From contig NZ_QJSU01000007.1 of assembly GCF_003217155.1 (NCBI RefSeq), forward strand, positions 62,001 to 126,000: 64,000 bases of DNA, given 5' to 3'. The notes under the pieces are model-generated. The model was not told the DNA's origin. It did not search any database and saw only the letters and a list, made by a program, of their open reading frames with translations. Shown piece by piece: positions 9,477-18,904 of this stretch (positions within the stretch are counted from its first letter, which is position 1; each line of letters opens with the position of its first letter). The position numbers and the translations under genes were made by a program. Source of the DNA: Psychrobacter fozii (GTDB lineage: Bacteria > Pseudomonadota > Gammaproteobacteria > Pseudomonadales > Moraxellaceae).

Positions 9477-10106
9477 ATGATTAACAGCAATAACGAGCAG
9501 GGCTATTTAGACTTGCTCAAACACGTTTTATCCACAGGCACGGAAAAAGGCGATCGTACTGGCACTGGTACGCTCAGCCACTTTGGCGCACAGCTACGTT
9601 TTGACCTAGCGTCAGGGTTTCCGCTATTGACCACCAAAAAAGTCCATTTTAAATCCATCGCCTATGAGCTATTTTGGTTTTTAAGTGGTAGTACTCACGT
9701 TGATTACTTGCAAGCCAATGGCGTACGCATTTGGAATGAATGGGCTACTGTAGAGCAGACGGCGCGCTTTAATCGTCCTGCTGGTGATTTGGGCCCTGTC
9801 TATGGTCATCAATGGCGCAATTATGGCGCAACCAAAGATGAAGACGGCAATTACCATGCTGATGGTGTCGATCAAATCACCCAAGTCATCGAGCAGATAA
9901 AGACCAACCCTAACTCACGCCGTTTGATTGTGTCTGGTTGGAACCCTGGAGAAGCAGATCAAGTCGCCTTACCGCCTTGTCATACCATGTTTCAATTCTT
10001 CGTCGCGGACAATAAACTGTCATGCCAGCTCTATCAGCGTTCAGCAGACTTATTTCTGTTATTCCCCTATAATGATAATTCACAGTATGAATTATTAGCA
10101 GCCTAG
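9477..10106 (+). pseudogene. thyA: thyA 5' part, host thymidylate synthase interrupted by the island
   Basis: Residues 1-194 are a normal ThyA (dUMP + methylene-THF to dTMP): LTTKK folate loop, Trp-rich region, catalytic Cys168 in ALPPCHTM, and QRSADLFL. At base 10057, inside codon 194, homology stops; 15 foreign residues follow to a stop at 10104-10106. The remaining family sequence ([15 protein letters not shown]...) is found 29.7 kb away at 39733. The truncated product lacks the C-terminal dUMP-binding residues (Asn and His/Tyr region) and should be inactive. Joining 9477-10057 to 39733-40012 gives 861 bases, 286 codons plus stop, in frame. Confidence 0.95.
10052..10057 (+). repeat. Left junction core (attL), ATTTCT
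   Basis: Six-base direct repeat ATTTCT shared with 39727-39732, at exactly the point where thyA homology stops. Six bases inward lies CCCCTA (10064-10069), matched in inverted orientation by TAGGGG at 39714-39719, seven bases inside the other core. This fits a small recombination core flanked by recombinase half-sites. Short 6-base cores are known for Tn554-type multi-recombinase elements. Whether the crossover is within these six bases is inferred. Confidence 0.8.
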
Positions 10107-10196
10107 GAACATCTCATTCCTCTATACTTATAGTGAACATCAGGTCATGCATAATATGATATACAATTTAATCTATGTATTACTTTGGCCTACATT

Positions 10197-11432
10197 ATGG
10201 ATATTAAGATTTGTTCCAATAGAGAATTAGACCTATCCAAATCTTATTTAATTAGTGAAATACTAGACTTATCATTGGATCAGAAAGTCAAAGTGAATGG
10301 GGTTGGTGTATTTGATGATAGTGGTAAAATCCTCCCTATTATCTCTGAGTATTTATCATATCAATTCAAGCACGAGAAGATTGCTTATGAAACAGCAAAT
10401 ACATATGGCAAAAACCTAACTTACTTCTTAAAGTATATCCGTAGTCGTCCAGACTATAACGATGATGAAACTGATGAAGTATTCATTACAGTCCCAGGAT
10501 ATGTAATTCAGGAATACTTTACTTTCTTAAGTAGTGAAGAGCGTAGAAGTTCAGCTACTATTAGAAATCGTGATGGGGCAATATACGCTTTCATTAATTT
10601 CCTCTGCAGTTGCACGGAAGACCGTCAGCCGCTTAGAGAGGATAATCCATATAGTAATGGATACCTTTCAAAGGTGCCGAAGCGTACACCCATTATTTCA
10701 TGCACTCTTGATGATCTCTTCATATTGATTAAATCTACTCAATCAGAACGAGAAAGAGTAATACTTCAGTTTTTATATGACTCTGGTGTAAGGCGTTCGG
10801 AGCTGATCAGGGTTACTCTTAAAGATTTTAGAGATCCTATCAACTTTAACTCTGAAAAATTTATTTCAGCAGATTCTGATCAACCTATTCATGCAGGCTA
10901 CGTACCTTTAGCCATTAAAGGTAGCAAAGGGCGTGGAAATCAAATCAAACCAAGGTGGTCTTTAGTTAGTTCGGCAACCATTAAACGCATACAGAAATAT
11001 CATGCGTCTCCGCTGTACAAAAAACATGCTCGCAAATATTCAAGTCCAGATGAAACCCCAGCATTTTTTAATGCTAAAGGTACTCCTTATACACGTAGCG
11101 CGATCAACAAATTACTTGAGCGTCTGAGCAAGCGTGCAATAAAGAAAGGTCGCCTCAATAGAATCATCTCTCCTCACAAGTTACGGCATGGTAATGCCTA
11201 TGCAATATTACAATCAAATGACTTGGGATCCGACTATCTAGATCGGCTCGTTATTGTGCAGAAAAACTTAGGTCATAACCAGCTTAGTACTACCCAGATG
11301 TATACCAGCATTCCTCAGGAAATCTATAATAGTATTTGTGACGAGAACGGTGACTTAATAACTAGATCCGAGAAGATGAGGCGCTTGTCTGAACAGACGC
11401 AATTAAAAATTGGCATTAAGGACATCAAATGA
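10197..11432 (+). CDS. ginA: Tyrosine recombinase GinA
   Basis: First recombinase of the island operon, 411 residues from ATG 10197 (an upstream TTG at 10185 is possible). N-terminal SAM-like core-binding domain at about 50-145, then the catalytic domain with Arg in DSGVRRSEL (about 200), HKLRHG (327-331), LGH (358-360) and the nucleophile in QMYTSI (Tyr369). All hallmark residues of an active tyrosine recombinase are present. Its stop overlaps the ginB start (ATGA), so the operon is translationally coupled. Comparable to TnpA of Tn554. Confidence 0.88.
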   Translation: MDIKICSNRELDLSKSYLISEILDLSLDQKVKVNGVGVFDDSGKILPIISEYLSYQFKHEKIAYETANTYGKNLTYFLKYIRSRPDYNDDETDEVFITVPGYVIQEYFTFLSSEERRSSATIRNRDGAIYAFINFLCSCTEDRQPLREDNPYSNGYLSKVPKRTPIISCTLDDLFILIKSTQSERERVILQFLYDSGVRRSELIRVTLKDFRDPINFNSEKFISADSDQPIHAGYVPLAIKGSKGRGNQIKPRWSLVSSATIKRIQKYHASPLYKKHARKYSSPDETPAFFNAKGTPYTRSAINKLLERLSKRAIKKGRLNRIISPHKLRHGNAYAILQSNDLGSDYLDRLVIVQKNLGHNQLSTTQMYTSIPQEIYNSICDENGDLITRSEKMRRLSEQTQLKIGIKDIK

Positions 11433-13885
11433 AAAGGTATGGAATAGCAATTGATGGGATTCATGATGATCTTTATGAGCTAGAAACTATCGAAGTAGAC
11501 TCTAAGAAAATTGAAGAAAAAAAACGGCAGGTTAAAGATGCTCAAGCAGCTGTTATAGAGTGGGTGTCAAGAACAGTCACAGATGTAGAAATACTGTGGG
11601 AAATACCCATTAGCAGGGCTAAAAATATTTTAGGTTTTGGTGTATTCACAGAATATATACAAAGTGCAGTAGGAATCTCACACCCTGAAGCACATAAATA
11701 CAGAGAGCTTACGAACCCTTTGATTGAACAGATGATTAGAGAGGGGATTATAGTAATACCAAATGAAAAATTCAAAACTGCTAGCATCGAAAACAGAAGA
11801 AAGCTACTAAATTGGTACAGACAGCTATCAAAAGAAGAAAAGTATGCATTACCTATTTTTGGTAATAAGATTTCGTTTGGGAAAATGTCCTCGGGACAAT
11901 TTCCCATAAAAATAAATTCCTTAAAGCTTCACGTTGTTAAAGAGGCTTTAGACTTTATTCACAAAGATCTCGAAAAAATTGGTCTAATCAATCCTAACTA
12001 TAAAAGCGTTGCTGAAAGAACAAATGAAGCGGATATCAATAGAAAAAATCCCCTTGAAAGTCAGATAAGCCGTTTTAATAGATTAGCAGCAACGAACTTA
12101 AATACTGCTAGCAACTTCTTTGTTCCTTCAGAATCAGAACCATTTATTCAGGTTGAACAACTATTTGCTTCACAATGCAAGGCTATCTATTCAGAATCAG
12201 GCAGGAGCAATTATAGAATTGCGAGTAGTTCATTTATTAATTTTCTGTCTGAACTATATGGAACTGGGCCTTTAAAAATCATGGAAGTTATTGATGAACA
12301 TACTCTATCTAGATATCGGAAATATTTAGAGCAAAAAATAATAAGCAAAGAGATATCAAGTCATCATGCAAATACAACTTTGAGTTCAGTACGTAAAACA
12401 CTATCTAGGCTAACTCAAGTACGCGACATGGAGTATAGTTTTTTCGATATAAATGGGTTTGCTACGAGTAGAGAAACAGATACTAAAAAGCCATTTACAA
12501 TGAACGAGCGGATCCAAATATTGGATGCTATTGAAAAAGGATTAATAGAATCTAGAGCATCTCTTACACCTTACGAAAAAACGGGTATAGGTAGAAATCC
12601 TTTGGACAAAAAAGGTTTCATTATAAGAGGTCTCTCGACATTAGAGAATGCGCGATGGCTCTTTGAAAACCTCTTAATGTGTAAGCCAGTTCATTACAAT
12701 ACAGCTAAATCATCTATTGAGAAGTCTTTCTTAAGAATTATTGCCAATTCAGACAAGGGTCTGAGCAAGATATATGACGAATGGGGTGTTACCCCGATAG
12801 TACATGTAGACATACTCACACCCTACCTTTTAAGGCTTGCCCAAATTACTGGTTTAAATGTAGATCCTTTACTTTCTCTTAATATGAATGATTATGTAGA
12901 TTCTCACCCAGCAACATCACGACCTTGTCTCAGATATTGGAAAGAGCGATCTGATGGTCATAAAGAGTACCACCTTGATCTTTTTAATGCAGAACTGACA
13001 TGGCTTACATCATCTCAAACTAAGTCGGTAAAAATTATTTTTGAAGAATTAGACCAATTAACTAGTGGGATTCGGCAAGACATTGAAGATGATGCTTTTA
13101 AAGACAGGTTGTTCATCTATCAGTCGGATAGTACAAAAAAGCACGGCAGAGTGTCTCCAATATTAGGAAACAAACAAATAAATGCAAAAGCATTAGGAGC
13201 TAGTTTATCTAGGTTTGTTGAGAAATATAATTTAAAAAATGATGCAGGAGAGCCGCTAACTCTTACAATAAGTCGGTTTAGACCAACTTTTGTTAGTGAG
13301 ATGCTTAAAAATGGCGTACCTCTACGTGAAATCCAGCTCATGTTGGGACACTCCTCAATTCAAACGACTATTGGTTATCTCGATTCTTTAGATCTTAACT
13401 CAATAAGTAGAATCAAGATAAATGATAAATTAAGAGAGATACATCAATCGACTCTGGATAAACAGATTGAGAAGTTGCCAGAAGATATAAAGTCCAAAAA
13501 CAATCATGAGTTAGTAACGAGCTTTCATACTCCATTAGCTGAGTGCAGAAACATCTTTGACCCGCCAGACTTTGTAAAAAATCTTTCGTCCTACATACCT
13601 GGTACTCCATGTTCACAATATAATAAGTGTTTAGGTTGTGACAATGTCATTATTACAGCCAAGAACCTCCCTGAAATTTTTGCAATGAAGCGTGACTATA
13701 CTCTTTTGGTAGAGCACAATCGCGTCATGGACACACCCTATGGGCATGTGATTTCAGAAAATTTAGAACTGATAAAAGGCATTACAGACCCAGAGCTATC
13801 TGATTTTTCCTTAGAAGATTTAGAGAATGGGCAACGTTTAGCAGAATACATTGAAACGACCACACTAGTTGACGGAGTAATCTAA
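11429..13885 (+). CDS. ginB: Large tyrosine recombinase-like protein GinB
   Basis: 818 residues, second recombinase of the operon, overlapping ginA by 4 bases and ginC by one base. A long N-terminal region (about 1-230) precedes a core-binding domain (about 235-330) and a catalytic-like domain (about 450-680). Motifs read by eye: ITGLNVDPLL where the first catalytic Arg is expected (Asn instead), ISRFRPTF in place of HxLRHT, then LGHSS and IGYLD with the likely nucleophilic Tyr. Thus some catalytic residues look replaced. A C-terminal Cys cluster (GTPC-x5-CLGC, with an earlier Cys at AECRN) is a probable zinc site typical of these recombinases. Confidence 0.85.
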   Translation: MKRYGIAIDGIHDDLYELETIEVDSKKIEEKKRQVKDAQAAVIEWVSRTVTDVEILWEIPISRAKNILGFGVFTEYIQSAVGISHPEAHKYRELTNPLIEQMIREGIIVIPNEKFKTASIENRRKLLNWYRQLSKEEKYALPIFGNKISFGKMSSGQFPIKINSLKLHVVKEALDFIHKDLEKIGLINPNYKSVAERTNEADINRKNPLESQISRFNRLAATNLNTASNFFVPSESEPFIQVEQLFASQCKAIYSESGRSNYRIASSSFINFLSELYGTGPLKIMEVIDEHTLSRYRKYLEQKIISKEISSHHANTTLSSVRKTLSRLTQVRDMEYSFFDINGFATSRETDTKKPFTMNERIQILDAIEKGLIESRASLTPYEKTGIGRNPLDKKGFIIRGLSTLENARWLFENLLMCKPVHYNTAKSSIEKSFLRIIANSDKGLSKIYDEWGVTPIVHVDILTPYLLRLAQITGLNVDPLLSLNMNDYVDSHPATSRPCLRYWKERSDGHKEYHLDLFNAELTWLTSSQTKSVKIIFEELDQLTSGIRQDIEDDAFKDRLFIYQSDSTKKHGRVSPILGNKQINAKALGASLSRFVEKYNLKNDAGEPLTLTISRFRPTFVSEMLKNGVPLREIQLMLGHSSIQTTIGYLDSLDLNSISRIKINDKLREIHQSTLDKQIEKLPEDIKSKNNHELVTSFHTPLAECRNIFDPPDFVKNLSSYIPGTPCSQYNKCLGCDNVIITAKNLPEIFAMKRDYTLLVEHNRVMDTPYGHVISENLELIKGITDPELSDFSLEDLENGQRLAEYIETTTLVDGVI

Positions 13886-15993
13886 TGAACTATGAAACAA
13901 AGCTTAATGTATTAACAGGTTTTGTAGGGCATCGTTTCTATATTTTAGATACTTTAAATCCTACTATAGAGCAGCAAAGTGAGTACCGTAATGATGAGTA
14001 CACAGATAATATAGAATATATGACATCTCTTATGGAAAAACCTGTATCGAAATTATCAAAGTTTTCTGACGTCTCTTGGGACTTTAATAACGACTATCCT
14101 AATGCTGCACGAAATGTTCAGGGTGCAAAGCTTCGCATTAGTTTTTCAAAGTATACAGAGATCCCACTATTCGTTTTAATAGAAATGAAAGTTATATTTG
14201 AGTTGGCCTTGCTAAACAATTCGATTTTCAAGCTTCAGAGTAAGGAAGGACAAAATCGAACAAAAAAAGTCTTAAAAGCTAATTCCTTAATTACAGTTTT
14301 CGAAAGTGGCTTAACATTTATTAATGAAGTCTTTAAACAAGCCTCTCATGAGTTAGGTTTCGAATTTATTCATGAAAAGATCAGGTCTATATCTGACATA
14401 ACACCCGATCTTTATCACAAAGCCGCTCAAAGCTACGATCGCGTAAAAGGTGTAGAACTAGATAAGTTTTTCAAATATCTACGCAGCCCAGCTTCTGTTA
14501 AGTATGTATTTGAAAAGCCTATCGCTTATGTAGAGTTAAATAGCCTGAAATGGAAGAGAGTTGCTAATACTAATCCTTCGAAAAAAGAACAAGTACTGCC
14601 AGATCTGGTATTTGAATCTCTCTCGAAAATGGCTTCCTTTATCATAGTTGACTTTTTAAGTGCTATAGGAGCTTCAGCAAAAATATCTGACTCTAACTCC
14701 TTTAAAAGGTTTGATACAAGCAACCATCTATCATGGGCAAACAAAGAAAGAGTAACCCACGAAATTTTAAATGCTTATATTGCTATGAGACTAGGAACTA
14801 AAGGTTATTCCGCGATTTTCGTTACAAATATGGTGGAGCCCTATAACTGGATGCTCAACAAAAATTCTAATGTTATGGGTGGACTGACTTTACGTAAAGC
14901 ATTGAAAAAACGTGGTTATAAGTTAGATAATCTTAGAGAATACTTTAACCTCGTAACGTATGCATGCACATATTTAGTAGGTCAGTATACAGGTATGAGA
15001 CCATCTGAATTATCAGAAGTAAGAGTTCAGGATTGTTCGTGCTTAGTTTACAGTGATGGCGTTTGGCTGATTGAAAGTACGGTCAAAAAACATAAGGGTG
15101 AGATTAGTACGGGTTTGTTTGACGATAGATGGGTAGCTATACCGATTGTTCAAGATGCAATATTAGCAGCTTCTTATATTTCAAAAATTAAAGTTTCACC
15201 TTATTTAGTTTCTAATGTAGATACAGTTAAACCTGGTAGTTCCCCTCAGTCAATGGATAGTAAGGGCGTTACACATCAAATGAATATTTTCATAAGTCAA
15301 CTACTCGGTAGAAGCATTGAGAATGAACTAAAATTCAACCCCTACATGCTAAGACACACATTAACATATCAGTTGTTTAAGGCTGAAGTGGGTCTACCTC
15401 TAATATCGTTTCAACTGAAGCATTTTGTAGAGAGTATATCCAAATATACATCTACTGGCTCTACTTCAACAGTAACGCTGGGTTATGGTGATATAGGTGA
15501 ATTGCTGTCAAGAGATGGGAATCGAAAAGGTGATAAGAAATCACTGCGTCGAGCAGCTGAATTAGAGGCTATTAAAACTGCCCATAATCCAAATGGCATA
15601 TATTATGGTGGTAAAGCGAATGAGCATAAAAAAGGTCTGATCAAGACGTTTAGTGGATATATAGCTGAAGGCTATACGGAAGATGAGATTTATGAGGCTA
15701 TGGTAGATCAAGGGGTTGCCATGGTCTATATGGGACAAGGGCTTTGCTATGGTGGTAGAGCGGAAGAAGATGACTCAAGCCTACCTTGTATTGGTTCACT
15801 ACGCTGCAATCCAGCTCGATGCAAACAAGCCGTTGTAACTATTAAACATGCCCCTAAATGGCGTGAAGTTTATACATTAAACAAGGTCAATCTCAATAAA
15901 CCAGAATATTCACACAATCGCGAGCAAATTCTAGCAGCAATGAACGAAGCCAAAATGGTATTGGAAAATCTTGGTGAGAAAGTTGAACTATGA
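13885..15993 (+). CDS. ginC: Large tyrosine recombinase GinC
   Basis: 702 residues, third recombinase. Catalytic domain at about 360-540: YTGMRPSEL (first Arg), NPYMLRHTL (second Arg/His; the usual leading His is Tyr), LKHF, and LGYGD with the probable nucleophile. The C-terminus carries a Cys cluster (GLCYGG ... LPCIGSLRCNPARCK), a likely zinc site similar in position to that of GinB. Start overlaps the ginB stop (TAATG), and its stop overlaps the ginD start (ATGA), so all four genes form one coupled unit. Confidence 0.86.
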   Translation: MNYETKLNVLTGFVGHRFYILDTLNPTIEQQSEYRNDEYTDNIEYMTSLMEKPVSKLSKFSDVSWDFNNDYPNAARNVQGAKLRISFSKYTEIPLFVLIEMKVIFELALLNNSIFKLQSKEGQNRTKKVLKANSLITVFESGLTFINEVFKQASHELGFEFIHEKIRSISDITPDLYHKAAQSYDRVKGVELDKFFKYLRSPASVKYVFEKPIAYVELNSLKWKRVANTNPSKKEQVLPDLVFESLSKMASFIIVDFLSAIGASAKISDSNSFKRFDTSNHLSWANKERVTHEILNAYIAMRLGTKGYSAIFVTNMVEPYNWMLNKNSNVMGGLTLRKALKKRGYKLDNLREYFNLVTYACTYLVGQYTGMRPSELSEVRVQDCSCLVYSDGVWLIESTVKKHKGEISTGLFDDRWVAIPIVQDAILAASYISKIKVSPYLVSNVDTVKPGSSPQSMDSKGVTHQMNIFISQLLGRSIENELKFNPYMLRHTLTYQLFKAEVGLPLISFQLKHFVESISKYTSTGSTSTVTLGYGDIGELLSRDGNRKGDKKSLRRAAELEAIKTAHNPNGIYYGGKANEHKKGLIKTFSGYIAEGYTEDEIYEAMVDQGVAMVYMGQGLCYGGRAEEDDSSLPCIGSLRCNPARCKQAVVTIKHAPKWREVYTLNKVNLNKPEYSHNREQILAAMNEAKMVLENLGEKVEL

Positions 15994-16499
15994 ATGCTTA
16001 TGACCAAAAGAATAGCGATGATTATGAAGCAAATACATTGTCATTGAAAAAGGCGTTATCAGACATTAAAGGCAATAAGACGTTGAAAGCCACTATCGCA
16101 CAACTTTCAGAAATGACTGGTATTCATCGGAACACCATCTCAAACAGAGTTTGGCCTGTCCAAAAGCTAAAACAGATCAGAGAAGCCCGAAAGACTAAAG
16201 ACAAATTGCATGAAGAACAAGTACGTTTAAGCACTACCGATGTAAAAAATGCACTTGAAGCAAAGCTAAGTCGAACACAAAATGAGACTGTTTACTGGTT
16301 TAATGAATATCAAGATATGAAACGTGTCGCTCAACATTCAGATAAACGGTTACAACAAATGAGAGAGTCACGAGATTACTATAAGACACTATCTGAAACA
16401 GATAAGAGGTCACTATCAGAAGCTGAACTAGAAATTAAGAAGTTGAGAAAAGTGTTAGCTTTAGAAGATACCATATCGAAGAAACAGTTTATGCACTAA
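15990..16499 (+). CDS. ginD: Small HTH/coiled-coil accessory protein GinD
   Basis: 169 residues, highly charged. An N-terminal helix-turn-helix (TIAQLSEMTGIHRNTISNR, about 38-56) is followed by a long predicted coiled coil (about 75-165). It resembles in size, place and layout TnpC of Tn554 and the fourth gene of GInt operons, which is reported to be needed for integration and excision. It is the last gene of the four-gene operon. The role as a DNA-bending or architectural factor is inference. Confidence 0.8.
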   Translation: MNAYDQKNSDDYEANTLSLKKALSDIKGNKTLKATIAQLSEMTGIHRNTISNRVWPVQKLKQIREARKTKDKLHEEQVRLSTTDVKNALEAKLSRTQNETVYWFNEYQDMKRVAQHSDKRLQQMRESRDYYKTLSETDKRSLSEAELEIKKLRKVLALEDTISKKQFMH

Positions 16500-16669
16500 T
16501 CTGTCGAAAATCAATTATGCTATAAAAAGTATAGTCTTAATCCCCTCTTACTTAAAGCTAGGGAGAGCTTAGCTAATAAGCATATACCCTATAGCATAGA
16601 TCACATATATTAATACTTTATGCCTAACAAAAATTTATCAATTTTCTCAACTTTTACCTTATATCTATA

Positions 16670-17521
16670 TCAAACTGAGAATGGATACGCAATAGACTCA
16701 TGATACTGGTATCCTTCAACCTCAAAGTCATCCAATGTTACCCAGGTTTCAATATCTTCGAGAGACTTAATTTCAGGGTTGATGTGAAGCTTAGGTGCTG
16801 GATACGGTTCGCGTTTTAATTGCACATCGCGCATTAACTCTAATTGGTCTTCATAAATATGTGCATTTACAATCTTGTGATAAGCTTTTCCAGCCTCATG
16901 CCCCGTAATTTGAGCCATTAAAGCTAACAAAGCAAAAACCTGGACTTGATTGAAATTTTGACCTAATGGCACATCACAGGAACGTTGGGAAGAAGTCAAA
17001 TACAACTTTCCTCCTAACGATGAAAACGTATGGGTATGCATACAAGGACGTAAGCATCCCATATGAAACTCACCTGGATTATAGAAAGTTAGGATTTCAC
17101 CTCGGTCATCAATACCGTTCCGCAAGTTATCATAAATCTTACGAAGCTGATCAAACTCCTCTCCTACTGAATTACGCCATCTCCGTCCTTGTACACCATA
17201 TACTCGGCCCATATCATCCTCACCTTTACGATAAGGGTTGGCCAACCAAGCTTCATTTTTATTGGCATTGGCATTCCATGTATTACATCCAATAGCTCGA
17301 AACTGAGCTGCGCTATCATAACCACGTAGATATCCCAACAACTCTGCGATAGCCGTTTTCCAATAGCTTTTTCGGGTAGTCACTAAAGGAAACTCATTAG
17401 CGCCTACGTCGTATTCTAAATCAGCATTAATAACGGTTAAGCAACGCTTTCCAGTCCGTTCATTTTCGACCCATACGCCTTCATCAACTATACGTTGACA
17501 TAAATCTAGATATTGTCTCAT
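16670..17521 (-). CDS. thyA: Island-borne thymidylate synthase (replacement ThyA)
   Basis: 283 residues, complete and only distantly similar to the host Thy[11 protein letters not shown] folate/phosphate loop (46-55), catalytic Cys160 in [18 protein letters not shown] (179-191) and NAHIYEDQ (219-226) are all intact, so it should make dTMP. ATG 17521 has AAGG 7 bases upstream. It faces the ginABCD operon tail to tail. Because the island splits the host thyA, this gene most likely keeps the cell thymidine-independent. The divergent sequence suggests a source outside the genus, for example a phage-like thymidylate synthase; this is unproven. Confidence 0.9.
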   Translation of the reverse strand: MRQYLDLCQRIVDEGVWVENERTGKRCLTVINADLEYDVGANEFPLVTTRKSYWKTAIAELLGYLRGYDSAAQFRAIGCNTWNANANKNEAWLANPYRKGEDDMGRVYGVQGRRWRNSVGEEFDQLRKIYDNLRNGIDDRGEILTFYNPGEFHMGCLRPCMHTHTFSSLGGKLYLTSSQRSCDVPLGQNFNQVQVFALLALMAQITGHEAGKAYHKIVNAHIYEDQLELMRDVQLKREPYPAPKLHINPEIKSLEDIETWVTLDDFEVEGYQYHESIAYPFSV

Positions 17522-17821
17522 TCAATAACCTTAATTGGACTGTATACTTTTCTCATGAGGTAATTTCTTATTGGCCCGTAATCACAACACATTTTACCTC
17601 ATGATTTCATTGAGCATTATAAAGTTTAAAGGCATGAATGTACAAACCTGTTCGTAAAGACTCACTGGCTTAAAAATCTATCAATAGACTATACTCAAAA
17701 GACAATATCTCTAAACGATAACCTATCTATCATTAGACTTGTTTATATTATTAAACGATAGTAATATCTTACTATTATCAATGAACATTAATTATCAAGT
17801 CTAAACAATAGAGGTGGCGCT
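17522..17821. promoter_or_regulatory. Divergent promoter region with putative resolvase res site
   Basis: 300 bases between the divergent thyA and resolvase genes. It contains AT-rich repeats: TAAACGATA at 17712-17720 and again at 17752-17760, and an inverted pair CTATC(17727)...GATAG(17761) spanning 35 bases, plus TCTAAACAATAG just before the resolvase ribosome site. Serine resolvases normally bind several such 28-35-base inverted sites upstream of their own gene, so this is a candidate res site with autoregulation. Inference from layout. Confidence 0.5.
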
Positions 17822-18412
17822 ATGACCGTTCGTATTTATGTGAGAGCCAGTACTAAGGATCAAGACGCTACCAGAGCATTGGCTGATTTAATTACTTTTA
17901 GTACAAGCTATAGTGATAACTACATGGAGTACGTTGAGCACTTCAGTGGTACTAAGCTCGATAGACCAGCATTAGCTAAGCTGCTAGAGGACGCTGAGCA
18001 AGACGATATACTACTAGTTGAAAGTGTTGATAGACTTAGTCGTCTCTCACAAGATGATTTTGCGATTCTAAAGCAGCGTATCAAAGACAAGGGATTACGA
18101 TTGGTGGTGGCTGATCTACCAACCACGCATACGGTTAACGAGGGTATGACAGGTGAGATCCTAAGAGTGATTAACGATATGCTGATCGATTTATTGGCGA
18201 CCATGGCAAAGCTTGATAACGATAAGCGTAGAGAGCGCATTAAACAAGGGTTAGCCAACAGTGGCTATAAGCCCACTGGTAAGAAAGCCAATACCGCAAA
18301 ACACAATCGTATTAAAGAATTGGCCAGTCAAAACAATATGACAAAAGAGGAAGTCGCTAATGCAGTTGGTGTTGGCGTAGCTACGGTTTATCGAGTACTA
18401 AAGCAAGGATGA
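17822..18412 (+). CDS. Serine resolvase/invertase family recombinase
   Basis: 196 residues. The catalytic Ser is in VRAST near residue 10, followed by the family motifs VESVDRLSRL (about 66-75) and DLLATMAKLDNDKRRERI at the start of the dimer helix, then a short arm and a C-terminal Hin-type helix-turn-helix (EEVANAVGVGVATVYRVLKQG). Strong ribosome site GAGGTGG. Resolvases of this size are typical of plasmids and Tn3-type transposons, where they resolve dimers or cointegrates. It heads the block that carries the beta-lactamase, which hints that the block came from a plasmid or transposon. Confidence 0.9.
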   Translation: MTVRIYVRASTKDQDATRALADLITFSTSYSDNYMEYVEHFSGTKLDRPALAKLLEDAEQDDILLVESVDRLSRLSQDDFAILKQRIKDKGLRLVVADLPTTHTVNEGMTGEILRVINDMLIDLLATMAKLDNDKRRERIKQGLANSGYKPTGKKANTAKHNRIKELASQNNMTKEEVANAVGVGVATVYRVLKQG

Positions 18413-18585
18413 TATCTGAGGTATTTTAACCAGGAATCCTGACTTGATCTTGATTGCCTCCAAAATTTTCGGCGTAGTTTAGGTTGAGTTGAACAGCCCT
18501 AGGATTGTCATAGATTCAATATTCTTCAATTGGATATTTGATGAATACTAGCTTGACAATAAGCGAGATATTTATTTATATAGGT

Positions 18586-18617
18586 TGAGTATTTGAGTAT
18601 TTGAGTATTTGAGTATT
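18586..18617 (+). repeat. Four tandem copies of TTGAGTAT
   Basis: Perfect 8-base unit TTGAGTAT repeated four times. Copy number of such units can change by slippage. It sits about 290 bases upstream of the beta-lactamase start; an effect on expression is possible but not shown. Confidence 0.85.
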
Positions 18618-18684
18618 AATTTAGACGTAAAGCCGATCATCTGATACTCGTAGATACGCTCTGATAAACATAAACACCTAAAAT

Positions 18685-18740
18685 AGTCTGTTATAAGTGG
18701 TTCCATTATACCAGTCTGTTTTAAGTGGTCTGTTAATAGG
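18685..18740 (+). repeat. Iteron-like direct repeats
   Basis: AGTCTGTTATAAGTGG (18685-18700) and AGTCTGTTTTAAGTGG (18713-18728) differ by one base and start 28 bases apart; a third partial copy GGTCTGTTAATAGG follows at 18727-18740. Regular direct repeats of this type resemble plasmid replication iterons or operator arrays. No rep gene is nearby, so a remnant of a plasmid origin is only a suggestion. Confidence 0.55.
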
Positions 18741-18904
18741 TTTGAGGGGTGAGTTAGGTGGTTCCCTTGGGGTATACCCTAAAATCAACAATCCAAAATA
18801 AGCTAAGTTAATAATGAATGAGATATAATTATGCTATTAAATATACTTGTTAATTACATATTATATAATCTAAAAATTTGATCCAAAAGGAAAGTTAACT
18901 CATC

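Larger units (their letters stand above)
18413..18904. other. Repeat-rich intergenic region upstream of the beta-lactamase
   Basis: About 490 bases without a gene. It holds four tandem copies of an 8-mer (18586-18617) and two 16-base direct repeats 28 bases apart (18685 and 18713), listed separately, and an AT-rich stretch just before the beta-lactamase where its promoter must lie. Confidence 0.5.

Noticed and set aside
18586-18740. CRISPR array
   Set aside because: Units are 8 bases without spacers, or 16-base repeats only two to three times; no cas genes.
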